Assembly: GCF_050613185.1 (NCBI RefSeq)
Contig: NZ_CP192511.1
Location: 434,001-498,000 of the forward strand
Length of the DNA stretch: 64,000 nucleotides
Direction of reading: 5' to 3'
From: Chelonobacter sp050613185
Lineage (GTDB): Bacteria > Pseudomonadota > Gammaproteobacteria > Enterobacterales > Pasteurellaceae
The notes beneath the pieces are model-generated. The model had not been told where the DNA came from. It made no database searches and saw only the letters and a list, made by a program, of their open reading frames with translations. The position numbers and the translations under genes were made by a program. Of the stretch, positions 18,464-26,170 are shown one piece after another; position 1 is the first letter of the stretch; each line of letters starts with the position of its first letter.

Positions 18464-19504
18464 TTAATATTTTATTTTATAAACTGCCGCCGCTTCTCGC
18501 ACTTGCATGACACTAGAAGCCAATTGCCGTTCCAGTTCTTGTTCGGTTGGCAAATACGCAACATATTTTGAGCTGAAAATCTGTTTTCTGTCGGCAAGCA
18601 CCGAATATTTCGCCACCGCTTCGCTCTGCTCGCTGCATAAGACTAAGCCGATGGTCGGGTTGTCATCTTCGCCTTTAAATTGCTCGTCATATAAACGCAC
18701 ATAGGTGTCCATTTGCCCAATATCTTGATGTTTTAATTTGCCGATTTTAAGATCAATCAATAAAAAACATTTCAATTTGAAATTATAGAAAACCAGATCG
18801 ATATAAAAATCTTCATCATCAAATCGTACGCGCTTTTGTCGTTCGACAAAGGCAAAACCTTTACCGAGTTCCAATAGGAAATCTTGCAAGTTACTGATAA
18901 TCGCCTGTTCTATTTGATTTTCTTGATAGGTTTTGTCCTGCAAATTCAAGAAATCCAAAATATAAGGATCACGCAGATAATCTTGAATGGTTTCTTTTAA
19001 CGGTTCGGTTTTTTGTTCCGCTTCTTGCGTGACCAAAGCTTTATTTTGGCTTGCCAATAAACGTTCGTAATATAAAACGGAGATTTGGCGGTCTAAAGCT
19101 TTGACTGACCAATTATGTTCAATCGTTTCATTAAGATACCATTGTCTTGCAGTAGCATTTTCTACACGAATTAAACGGCGATAATGTGTCCAACTTAATT
19201 CGGGTCTCACTGAGTCCCGAATTGGAAAGGTAAGATAAAATTGACGCATTTTGCGTAAATTACGTTCGTCAAACCCCTTACCAAACATCTCTGTTAAACG
19301 TTGCGAAATCTCTTGCAACAGATATTTGCCGTATTGGGCGCGTTGTTCGCCTTGTTGTTCGTCTTCCACAATCAAACGCCCGATTTCCCAATAGCTTTGC
19401 ACCATCGCGACATTCACCGCCTGCCGCACTTGTTGGCGTGCAGTGGTGATAATCTCGGCAATATTGAGGATTAATTGCTGGTTGGTCGTTTGCAGTGAAT
19501 TCAT
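18464..19504 (-). CDS. PDDEXK nuclease domain protein, DUF1016/YhcG family
   Basis: A 346-residue protein of the YhcG family. The N-terminal DUF1016 domain includes ARQQVRQAVNVAMVQSYWEIGR; the C-terminal PDDEXK-like fold shows FYIDLVFYNFKLKCFLLIDL followed by KIGKLKHQDIGQMDTY, with Asp-Leu-Lys in the position of the usual E-x-K. YhcG proteins are found near restriction loci and as stand-alone orphans; a role in DNA processing is inferred from fold only. It starts four bases after the glutaredoxin-like gene and has no uptake sequence, unlike its neighbours, which suggests acquisition into the glyQ-glyS operon. Confidence 0.85.
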   Translation of the reverse strand: MNSLQTTNQQLILNIAEIITTARQQVRQAVNVAMVQSYWEIGRLIVEDEQQGEQRAQYGKYLLQEISQRLTEMFGKGFDERNLRKMRQFYLTFPIRDSVRPELSWTHYRRLIRVENATARQWYLNETIEHNWSVKALDRQISVLYYERLLASQNKALVTQEAEQKTEPLKETIQDYLRDPYILDFLNLQDKTYQENQIEQAIISNLQDFLLELGKGFAFVERQKRVRFDDEDFYIDLVFYNFKLKCFLLIDLKIGKLKHQDIGQMDTYVRLYDEQFKGEDDNPTIGLVLCSEQSEAVAKYSVLADRKQIFSSKYVAYLPTEQELERQLASSVMQVREAAAVYKIKY

Positions 19505-19508
19505 AGAC

Positions 19509-19772
19509 TTAACCAAATCGGCGTTTTAATTCATTGAGTTCAAGGATAATTTCCCCGTTTGCCAACAGCAACGCCGGAATGCCGACATAACCGTTTTGTT
19601 TCGCCTCATCAAAAGTGCGGTCACTATCGCGCAGTTTTAAAAAGCGTTTAAAATTCGCCATACTTTCAAAGATATTCACACTTTCATACGCGACCTTTAA
19701 GGCGTTTAATTCCGCTATGAAAGGCTCGGTATCAGGGCAAAGGTGTGCAAAAAACAGAACTGGTTTAGTCAT
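19509..19772 (-). CDS. Glutaredoxin-like protein
   Basis: An 87-residue thioredoxin-fold protein starting MTKPVLFFAHLCPDTEPF. The CPDT motif keeps only the first active-site cysteine, so it is a monothiol-type or non-classical glutaredoxin. The cis-proline region is YVGIPALLL. It lies directly between glyQ and the DUF1016 gene and contains an uptake sequence, suggesting it is an older resident than the nuclease gene. Confidence 0.75.
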   Translation of the reverse strand: MTKPVLFFAHLCPDTEPFIAELNALKVAYESVNIFESMANFKRFLKLRDSDRTFDEAKQNGYVGIPALLLANGEIILELNELKRRFG

Positions 19773-19786
19773 ATTTACCTACTTAT

Positions 19787-20704
19787 TTATTGCCGCTTAT
19801 TTTTACACCCCGGAAAACCCAAGGCTTCACGCGAAGCATAATAGGCTTCGGCAACGCCTTTGGTTAAAGCGCGAATGCGTAAAATATAACGTTGGCGTTC
19901 GGTGACGGAAATCGCTTTGCGTGCGTCGAGCAAGTTAAAACTGTGCGCCGCTTTTAAAATGCGTTCGTAAGCCGGTAACGGCAACGGTTTTTCCAATGCT
20001 AACAGCTCTTGCGCTTCTTTTTCATATTGCTCGAAGCAGTAGAATAAAAATTCGGTGTTGGCGTATTCAAAGTTATAGGTCGATTGCTCCACTTCGTTTT
20101 GGTGGAACACGTCGCCGTAAGTGGTTTTGCCTAACGGACCGTCCGACCACACCAAGTCATACACGCTGTCTACGCCTTGAATGTACATCGCCAACCGCTC
20201 TAAACCATAGGTAATCTCACCGGTCACCGGTTTGCATTCCAAACCGCCCACTTGTTGGAAATAGGTGAATTGGGTCACTTCCATGCCGTTCAACCACACT
20301 TCCCAGCCCAAGCCCCACGCGCCTAACGTCGGGTTTTCCCAGTTATCTTCCACAAAACGAATATCATTTTGGGTCGGATCAAAACCGAGCATTTTCAGGC
20401 TGTCTAAATATAATTCTTGAATATTGTCCGGTGACGGTTTAATCACCACTTGGAATTGGTAATAGTGCTGCAAACGATTCGGGTTTTCGCCGTAACGTCC
20501 GTCGGTCGGGCGACGCGACGGCTGCACATAGGCAAACGCCATCGGCTCAGGGCCTAAGGCACGCAAACAGGTCATCGGGTGCGATGTGCCAGCCCCCACT
20601 TCCATATCAAAAGGTTGCACCACCGTACAGCCCACGTTTGCCCAGTATTCTTGCAGGGCGAGAATCATACCTTGAAAGGTTTTTACGTTGAATGTCGAAC
20701 TCAT
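19787..20704 (-). CDS. glyQ: Glycyl-tRNA synthetase alpha subunit
   Basis: A 305-residue alpha chain holding the class II catalytic core that activates glycine. Conserved stretches include QEYWANVGCTVVQPFDMEVG, RRPTDGRYGENPNRLQ and GLERLAMYIQGVDSVYD. It is first in a four-gene unit glyQ - glutaredoxin - DUF1016 - glyS, so both nested genes would be co-expressed with an essential enzyme. Confidence 0.97.
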   Translation of the reverse strand: MSSTFNVKTFQGMILALQEYWANVGCTVVQPFDMEVGAGTSHPMTCLRALGPEPMAFAYVQPSRRPTDGRYGENPNRLQHYYQFQVVIKPSPDNIQELYLDSLKMLGFDPTQNDIRFVEDNWENPTLGAWGLGWEVWLNGMEVTQFTYFQQVGGLECKPVTGEITYGLERLAMYIQGVDSVYDLVWSDGPLGKTTYGDVFHQNEVEQSTYNFEYANTEFLFYCFEQYEKEAQELLALEKPLPLPAYERILKAAHSFNLLDARKAISVTERQRYILRIRALTKGVAEAYYASREALGFPGCKNKRQ

Positions 20705-20784
20705 AGTTTTATCGCTGATTGTAGATAGAAAATGGCGGTTATTATACTTTAGAATTGCGTCATATGCTGTAATTTCTTTGGGTA

Positions 20785-20819
20785 AAAAAACGATCTTGTT
20801 TTAGGCAAGATCGTTTTTT
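20785..20819. terminator. Terminator after the lipoprotein operon
   Basis: A 14-bp perfect stem (AAAAAACGATCTTG / CAAGATCGTTTTTT) with a 7-base loop, just beyond the DUF799 stop and ahead of glyQ; it reads well on the minus strand. Confidence 0.85.
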
Positions 20820-20836
20820 CATAGGACAAATTAATC

Positions 20837-21505
20837 CTATTTTAACTGTGGGTCTTTACCATAATGCGGTGAATAAGGTCCATATAATAATCCGCCGTTA
20901 TAGCCGCCATTGAGGAGGCGTTGAGTTGCCAAAACTGACACATCAAAGCCTTGGTCGGCGACGGTGTTGACAACTTGCTTGACTGCTGCAACCACTAACA
21001 TAGCGATTACATTACCACCACCATTATTGCCTTGCTCACTGCTTGAAGCAACTGCCTGCCCGCGCCATAGCGTTGCGCCATTACGCAAATCAATCAACTT
21101 ACCTTCCACTTTAACCGTCGTTATGCTATCAATCAGCACATAGCTCGAACCATAATCTGTCACATTGATGTAGAGTGCACTGTCCGCACCAAAAATTTCA
21201 TGTAATTTTCGGTGTGGAATCTGCTGAATTTCATGCCCTTCATATACGCCATTATGACGGAATGTTTCATTTGCAACGGCTACCGGAAAAACATAATATC
21301 CGGCTTCAGCCAATGGCTTGACCGTATTTGCTAAAACCGCACTTCCTGCCTTGACTTCAGTCGATTGATTGGTCGGCATCAGTACTAAGATCGAACGAGG
21401 TTTACTTTCTAAAAAAGTAGAATAATCGTACGGCTCGCTGTTGCCTGCACAACCGGATAAAATTAACCCTGACAATGCTACGATAGGAATCCATAATTTT
21501 TTCAT
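20837..21505 (-). CDS. DUF799 / GNA1162-family lipoprotein
   Basis: A 222-residue lipoprotein: signal peptide with lipobox LSGC, lipidated Cys19, then the DUF799 domain (RSILVLMPTNQSTEV, GVYEGHEIQQIPHRKLHEIFGADSALY). Meningococcal GNA1162 is the known relative; the fold is reported as TolB-like. It is the last of three consecutive lipoprotein genes. The C-terminal tail is glycine- and tyrosine-rich (GGYNGGLLYGPYSPHYG). The function of the family is not known; a periplasmic face of the outer membrane is likely. Confidence 0.85.
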   Translation of the reverse strand: MKKLWIPIVALSGLILSGCAGNSEPYDYSTFLESKPRSILVLMPTNQSTEVKAGSAVLANTVKPLAEAGYYVFPVAVANETFRHNGVYEGHEIQQIPHRKLHEIFGADSALYINVTDYGSSYVLIDSITTVKVEGKLIDLRNGATLWRGQAVASSSEQGNNGGGNVIAMLVVAAVKQVVNTVADQGFDVSVLATQRLLNGGYNGGLLYGPYSPHYGKDPQLK

Positions 21506-21873
21506 TACTTCACCCTTACTTTATTGTTTTGTAAAAAGTTTATATATTGCGCTGCTTCAGGAAAAGTGGATTTTTCCAAATTAAAATACATTTGTGATTT
21601 ATTCAAATCCCCTTGTTTCGAATACAGCAACCCCAACTGCGCATACAATCCCGGTGGTACTTTTTTACCTGAACTTTCCGCACGGTTAACGATAGATTCC
21701 AACGTCGCAATTTGCTCTGTTTCGGCGGCATTACTATTCAAATAATCGTACAAACTCTTGCTATAATCATTACCTTGCCAAGCATAAATATCATTGTTTG
21801 AAGCACAACCGGTCAACAATACTGCTCCCAGCACCAAAGCCGTTTTCGATGCAATTTTCATGAAGATTGTCAT
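21505..21873 (-). CDS. DUF4810 lipoprotein (TPR-like)
   Basis: A 122-residue lipoprotein with lipobox LTGC (Cys23) and a helical domain that includes a TPR-like unit (PPGLYAQLGLLYSKQGDLNKSQMYF). The ATG at 21873 has AGAGG seven bases upstream; GTG at 21876 and ATG at 21861 are alternatives. Its stop shares a base with the DUF799 start. DUF4810 proteins are typically encoded between a CsgG-like and a DUF799 gene, as here. Function unknown. Confidence 0.82.
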   Translation of the reverse strand: MTIFMKIASKTALVLGAVLLTGCASNNDIYAWQGNDYSKSLYDYLNSNAAETEQIATLESIVNRAESSGKKVPPGLYAQLGLLYSKQGDLNKSQMYFNLEKSTFPEAAQYINFLQNNKVRVK

Positions 21874-21884
21874 CACAATACCTC

Positions 21885-22556
21885 TTATTTACTTGGCTTC
21901 CAAGCACCGCTTTCCAGCCCTTGAGCCAAATTATCAACGACTTCGCGAATTGCCAGACTCAATACTTTTCCATTTAGCGTAGAATCATACCCGGCAGATC
22001 CTCCGAATCCGATCACCTCGCGATTTGATAAGCTGTATTCTCCAGCTCCCTGAGCAGAATAAACCACCTCTGACGTTTCCACATCGACAATATTTAAATT
22101 CACTTTCGCATAAGCAACTTGTGATTTGCCTTTGCCTAAAATGCCGAATAGCTGGTGATCGCCAGTTGTTTTACGCCCAAATTCAGTAACATCGCCCGTA
22201 ATAACATAACGTGCGCCCTTGATATTTTGGCTGATTTTTTTCAGTTTTGCTTCATTCTTAATCGCATTCATATTTGTGCGATCTAAAACCGAGAAACGCC
22301 CGCTCTGCTGCAAATCACTCATCAAAATCGTTTGTGCCTGACTACCCAGGCGATCAACGCCATCGGAGAAAATCCCATTTTGATAATCAGAACGGTTATC
22401 AAATTGCCCAATGGCAACCGGCACTTTTGCCCCTTGATAAACCGTTTGAGCGGACGCCACCCGTGGAGTTTCAATTGTTCTGGATGACTCCGTCGCACAA
22501 CCTGACAATAATAGTAATACTGCCGGCACAATAAGATAGTGAGATAGTTTTTTCAT
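21885..22556 (-). CDS. CsgG/HfaB-family lipoprotein
   Basis: A 223-residue lipoprotein with lipobox LSGC (Cys20) and a CsgG-type domain (VPVAIGQFDNRSDYQNGIFS, SGRFSVLDRTNMNAI, GARYVITGDVTEF). The start at 22556 follows AGAGG and opens on a proper signal peptide; an upstream start 147 bases earlier has no signal sequence and is rejected. CsgG proper is a nonameric curli secretion pore, but no curlin, CsgE or CsgF gene is here, so curli export is unlikely. It is the first gene of the three-lipoprotein operon. Confidence 0.85.
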   Translation of the reverse strand: MKKLSHYLIVPAVLLLLSGCATESSRTIETPRVASAQTVYQGAKVPVAIGQFDNRSDYQNGIFSDGVDRLGSQAQTILMSDLQQSGRFSVLDRTNMNAIKNEAKLKKISQNIKGARYVITGDVTEFGRKTTGDHQLFGILGKGKSQVAYAKVNLNIVDVETSEVVYSAQGAGEYSLSNREVIGFGGSAGYDSTLNGKVLSLAIREVVDNLAQGLESGAWKPSK

Positions 22557-22843
22557 ATAACCTCTGATGATTTTTATTGTTAATCCATTGAAAGACATAT
22601 TTATCCTTGAAATTATATAGGATCCAAAATATGCGCTGGTAACAATATGCCTCAAATAAACGAAATGCAAATCATTAAATTCAAAATCTTGAGCTAGATC
22701 CAATTTATTGTGAAATCAATCTGATATTCGGCAGAGAATATCCCGCCAATCCGATTAAATTTCTCAAATAAGATTTGATCCAGTTCAAACTTCTGAAAAA
22801 AAGCGGTTGTTCTGATGATATAATTTTTATAGATTAAACGTCC
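22557..22843. other. Divergent intergenic region, lipoprotein operon / thiamine operon
   Basis: AT-rich stretch without a gene on either strand. It must hold the minus-strand promoter of the lipoprotein operon and the plus-strand promoter of the thiamine operon. A TATAAT box lies near 22819-22824, in good position to start the riboswitch transcript just ahead of 22844. A TGTGA-N6-TCTGA motif near 22709 is only a weak CRP match. Confidence 0.5.
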
Positions 22844-22931
22844 ACTAGTCGGGGTGCTGCTTTTAAACATGGAAAGCGGCTGAGATGATACCCGTGAACC
22901 TGATCCAGTTAATGCTGACGTAGGAAACTAT
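22844..22931 (+). promoter_or_regulatory. TPP riboswitch upstream of the thiamine uptake/salvage operon
   Basis: A near-consensus THI box: ACTAGTCGGGGTGCTGC, GGCTGAGATGATACCCG, TGAACCTGATCCAGTTAATG, CTGACGTAGGAAACTA. The AGGA of the final segment doubles as a Shine-Dalgarno sequence for an ATG at 22933, which suits control at translation initiation by thiamine pyrophosphate. Confidence 0.97.
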
Positions 22932-22932
22932 T

Positions 22933-23010
22933 ATGATGATGTTCAATCAGACCGCACTTTCTCTTTTTTCTCCCGATTTTCTCTGTGTAAACCCCCGTTT
23001 CTTGCGTTAA
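22933..23010 (+). CDS. Possible 25-codon leader peptide between riboswitch and thiZ
   Basis: An open frame of 25 codons starting MMMFNQTALSLFSPDFL, with AGGA eight bases before the first ATG. Its TAA is followed at once by the in-frame TTG at 23011 that opens the thiZ frame. It holds an uptake sequence. It resembles no known protein. Either it is a translated leader whose termination feeds ribosomes into thiZ, or it is a chance frame. The thiZ start has no good ribosome-binding site of its own, which favours coupling. Confidence 0.4.
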   Translation: MMMFNQTALSLFSPDFLCVNPRFLR

Positions 23011-23031
23011 TTGCCGTTAGTGGTGCGCACG

Positions 23032-23754
23032 ATGAATGCGGTGCAAATTCGCGGCTTAACCTTAGTTTTCGGCGAACAGTCGTTGTTCAATGACTTTGAT
23101 TTCGATCTGCCGCTCGGCAAATGGACGGTGCTGCTCGGGCGTTCCGGCGTGGGCAAATCCACGTTATTGCGTGCGATTGCCGGATTGGAACAGCACAGCA
23201 TTCGGCAAGGCAATATTCACTTTGCCCGTCCGCTAAAATTAGCCTGGCTGGCGCAACAAGATTCGCTTTATCCGTGGCTGTCGATTGTCGATAACGTGCA
23301 GCTGGAAGCCCATCTGCAAGGCAAGAAAAATGCAGCGACCCGGCAACAAGCCGAGCGGTTGCTACGTGCGGTACAAATGCAGGAGCACCAACACAAGCGT
23401 TGCTATCAACTCTCCGGCGGGCAGCGGCAGCGTGTGGCGTTGGCACGTTGCTTAATGCAGCAGGCGGATCTGATTTTAATGGACGAACCGTTTTCAGCAT
23501 TGGATGCGGTCACCCGTTTACAACTGCAAGATCTCGCCTGTGAACTGCTGGCAGACAAAACCGTGCTGTTAATCACCCACGATCCGCAAGAGGCGGTGCG
23601 TTTGGCGGATCAGATTTATGTGTTGCAGCAAACCGCACAATCGCTCACCAACGCTGTTACGCCGCCGGGAAGCAAACCACGCCCGCTCAATTCCGCCAGC
23701 CTCGAATTACAACAGCAGCTTATCGCGCAATTATTAGAGGGAACAACGCCGTGA
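23032..23754 (+). CDS. thiZ: Thiamine-precursor ABC transporter ATP-binding protein
   Basis: A 240-residue ABC ATPase of the nitrate/taurine-type subfamily. Walker A is GRSGVGKST, signature LSGGQRQ, Walker B LILMDEP, and the switch region LLITHDPQEAVRLAD. The ATG at 23032 gives the usual N-terminus; an in-frame TTG at 23011 would add seven residues. It is first full gene of an operon headed by a TPP riboswitch and overlaps the permease start by 4 bases, giving ThiX-ThiY-ThiZ for uptake of pyrimidine precursors. Confidence 0.9.
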   Translation: MNAVQIRGLTLVFGEQSLFNDFDFDLPLGKWTVLLGRSGVGKSTLLRAIAGLEQHSIRQGNIHFARPLKLAWLAQQDSLYPWLSIVDNVQLEAHLQGKKNAATRQQAERLLRAVQMQEHQHKRCYQLSGGQRQRVALARCLMQQADLILMDEPFSALDAVTRLQLQDLACELLADKTVLLITHDPQEAVRLADQIYVLQQTAQSLTNAVTPPGSKPRPLNSASLELQQQLIAQLLEGTTP

Positions 23755-24506
23755 AGCAGCTGAAATCCCTCGCCAAAATCCTGCTGCTGACCGCACTTTT
23801 GCTGTTGTTGTGGCAAAGTGCGGTCAGCCTGCTGGCACTGCCGCACTATCTATTGCCTGCGCCGAGTGCGGTCGCGCAACAACTGAAAACCCACGCCCCA
23901 TTGCTGTGGCAACACGCGCAAGTTACCGCACTTGAGATTTTGCTCGGCTTAACCCTCGGTTTTTTGCTTGGTTTAGGCTCTGCGCTGTTGTTGTCACTGT
24001 CCGCCCCAATCTCTGCATTTTTAATGCCGTTACTGGTGATTTCTCAGGCAATTCCGGTCTTTGCGATTGCGCCGCTGTTGGTGCTGTGGTTCGGCTACGG
24101 CATGGCTTCAAAAATCGTGATGACGGTGTTGATTATCTATTTTCCGGTCACCGCCGCCTGTTACGACGGCTTGCGCAACACTCCGCAAGCGTGGCTGGAT
24201 TTAGCCCACAGTATGCAAATAAAACGTTTACCGTTGCTGTTCAAAGTGCGGTTGCCGGCGGCATTGCCCGCCTTGGCGTCAGGCTTGCGCATTGCGGTTT
24301 CGGTTGCGCCAATCGGTGCTGTGGTCGGCGAATGGGTCGGTTCATCAAAAGGTTTGGGCTATTTGATGTTGCACGCCAATGCACGCATGCAGGTCGATCT
24401 GATGTTCGCCGCCCTGCTGTTGTTAATATTAATGGCGCTGAGCTTATATTTTGTCGTCGACCGACTGTTACGCCGTTTTATTCCATGGGCGGCTCAACTC
24501 AACTAA
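23751..24506 (+). CDS. thiX: Thiamine-precursor ABC transporter permease
   Basis: A 251-residue inner-membrane permease of the SsuC/TauC type with about six membrane segments. The EAA-like loop is LDLAHSMQIKRLPLLFKVRL followed by PAALPALASGLRIA. It overlaps thiZ by 4 bases and is followed by tenA. The start is GTG (ccGTGaagcag), supported by the overlap. Pairing with a Thi5/NMT1-like binding protein encoded two genes on makes HMP or formylaminopyrimidine the likely cargo. Confidence 0.9.
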   Translation: MKQLKSLAKILLLTALLLLLWQSAVSLLALPHYLLPAPSAVAQQLKTHAPLLWQHAQVTALEILLGLTLGFLLGLGSALLLSLSAPISAFLMPLLVISQAIPVFAIAPLLVLWFGYGMASKIVMTVLIIYFPVTAACYDGLRNTPQAWLDLAHSMQIKRLPLLFKVRLPAALPALASGLRIAVSVAPIGAVVGEWVGSSKGLGYLMLHANARMQVDLMFAALLLLILMALSLYFVVDRLLRRFIPWAAQLN

Positions 24507-24538
24507 ATAAAAAAGCGAGCATAAAAAAAGAGGAAAAA

Positions 24539-25192
24539 ATGACCATCACCCAACACTTAATCGAACAGGCACAACCGCATTGGCTGGCGTACACCCAACA
24601 TCCGTTTGTGTTGCAATTGGCGCGCGGCGAACTGCCGAAAGCCAGTTTCCAGCACTACTTAAAACAGGATTATCTCTATCTGTTTCAATATAACCGCGCC
24701 TTGGCGTTGAGTCTGTTTAAGTCCGACAACTTCGCACAAATGCAGCAAGCCAATCATGCCATCAGCATTTTATTGCAAGAAATTCAACTGCATATCGGCT
24801 TCTGCCGTCAGTGGGGCATTGCCGAAGAGGAATTATTGCAAACGCCCGAATCCCCCGCTTGCGTTGCCTACACCCGTTATGTGTTGGATTGCGGCATTAA
24901 CGGCAGTCTGGCGGATTTGTATGCGGCGATTGCGCCTTGCGCGCTCGGTTATGCCGAAATCGCCCGTTGGATCGCGGAACAGAAACTCAGCCCGCCGAAT
25001 AATCCCTATCAAGACTGGATCGACAACTACGCCGCCGCGGATTTCCAACAAGCCGCCGCACAATTAGGCGAATTGCTCAACCAATTGTGCCGCGACTTAA
25101 CCGCGAAACAACGCGCCAAAGTGCAACAGATTTTCACCACCGCCACCCGCATGGAAGTGGCATTTTGGCAAATGGGATTAGACCTTAGCTAA
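24539..25192 (+). CDS. tenA: Aminopyrimidine aminohydrolase
   Basis: A 217-residue all-helical TenA protein that hydrolyses aminomethyl-pyrimidine, a thiamine breakdown product, to HMP, and may also cleave thiamine. The start follows AGGA. The catalytic-region cysteine lies in IAPCALGYAEIARW, and the C-terminal glutamate region is MEVAFWQMGL. An apparent longer frame starting far upstream is only read-through of the permease gene in another frame. Its place between transporter genes links uptake of degraded thiamine to its repair. Confidence 0.94.
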   Translation: MTITQHLIEQAQPHWLAYTQHPFVLQLARGELPKASFQHYLKQDYLYLFQYNRALALSLFKSDNFAQMQQANHAISILLQEIQLHIGFCRQWGIAEEELLQTPESPACVAYTRYVLDCGINGSLADLYAAIAPCALGYAEIARWIAEQKLSPPNNPYQDWIDNYAAADFQQAAAQLGELLNQLCRDLTAKQRAKVQQIFTTATRMEVAFWQMGLDLS

Positions 25193-25225
25193 CGATAATT
25201 CACACACTCACAACAGGAAAACACC

Positions 25226-26167
25226 ATGAAAACCTTTTTCACCGCTCTGACCGCACTTTTACTCTTGAGCCAGCCGTTGCAGGCGAAAGAAAAAATCACG
25301 CTGCTGCTGGATTGGTTCGTCAATCCCGATCATGCCGCTTTGATTGTGGCGCAACAGAAAGGCTATTTCGCCGCCCACGATTTAACGGTTGAAATTATCG
25401 AACCGGCCGATCCCTCAATGCCGCCGAAACTGGTTGCCGCCGGGCAAGCGGATTTGGCGGTCGATTACCAACCGCAACTGCAAATGCAAGTGGCGGAAGG
25501 CTTGCCGTTGGTGCGCGTCGGCACCTTGGTTGCGACCCCGCTCAACAGCTTGGTGGTGCTGCAAAGCAGCAACATCAAATCCATCGCTGATCTGAAAGGT
25601 AAAAAAATCGGTTATTCGGTCAGCGGTTTTGAAACCAGTCTGCTGAAAGCGATGTTGGCAAAATACGGTTTAAGCGAAAAAGATATTGAAATGATCAATG
25701 TCAATTGGTCATTGTCGCCGTCGCTGATCAGCGGTCAAGTCGAGGCGGTGATCGGCGCATTCCGCAATTTTGAATTGAACCAAATGGATCTGGAAAAACA
25801 ACCGGGTTTGGCGTTTTATCCGGAAGAACACGGCGTGCCGGCTTATGACGAGCTGATTTTGGTCGCCAACAAAAACAAGCTGTCCGACAAAAAATTGCGT
25901 GCCTTTCTGACCGCACTTGAACAAGCCACGATCTATCTGATTAACCACCCTGATCAAGCATGGCAGGATTTTGTCAGCTATAAACCAAATGAGTTAGACA
26001 ACGAACTCAACCGCCTTGCTTGGCGTGATACCCTGCCGCGCTTGGCGCTGCGCCCGCGCGCCCTTGACGAAAACCGCTATCGGCAGATGGCGGAATTTAT
26101 GCAACGACAAGGCTTAATCAAAAGCGTGCCGACACTCGCCGATTACGCCGTACAACTGAAGGATTAA
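25226..26167 (+). CDS. thiY: Thiamine-precursor ABC transporter substrate-binding protein
   Basis: A 313-residue periplasmic protein of the NMT1/THI5-like family. Signal peptide MKTFFTALTALLLLSQPLQA precedes a mature start KEKITLLLDW. Conserved stretches include WFVNPDHAALIVAQQKGYF, EPADPSMPPKLVAAGQADLA and KGKKIGYSVSGFE. The relative from Haemophilus and Bacillus binds formylaminopyrimidine or HMP. The stop is 3 bases before thiM. Confidence 0.92.
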   Translation: MKTFFTALTALLLLSQPLQAKEKITLLLDWFVNPDHAALIVAQQKGYFAAHDLTVEIIEPADPSMPPKLVAAGQADLAVDYQPQLQMQVAEGLPLVRVGTLVATPLNSLVVLQSSNIKSIADLKGKKIGYSVSGFETSLLKAMLAKYGLSEKDIEMINVNWSLSPSLISGQVEAVIGAFRNFELNQMDLEKQPGLAFYPEEHGVPAYDELILVANKNKLSDKKLRAFLTALEQATIYLINHPDQAWQDFVSYKPNELDNELNRLAWRDTLPRLALRPRALDENRYRQMAEFMQRQGLIKSVPTLADYAVQLKD

Positions 26168-26170
26168 TTT

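Noticed and set aside
22557..22703. N-terminal extension of the CsgG-like protein from an upstream start
   Set aside because: It would place 49 non-conserved residues before a clear lipoprotein signal peptide that has its own ribosome-binding site.
24086..24538. Longer TenA frame reaching into thiX
   Set aside because: It is a read of the permease gene in another frame; the real tenA start at 24539 has a good ribosome-binding site and the normal length.
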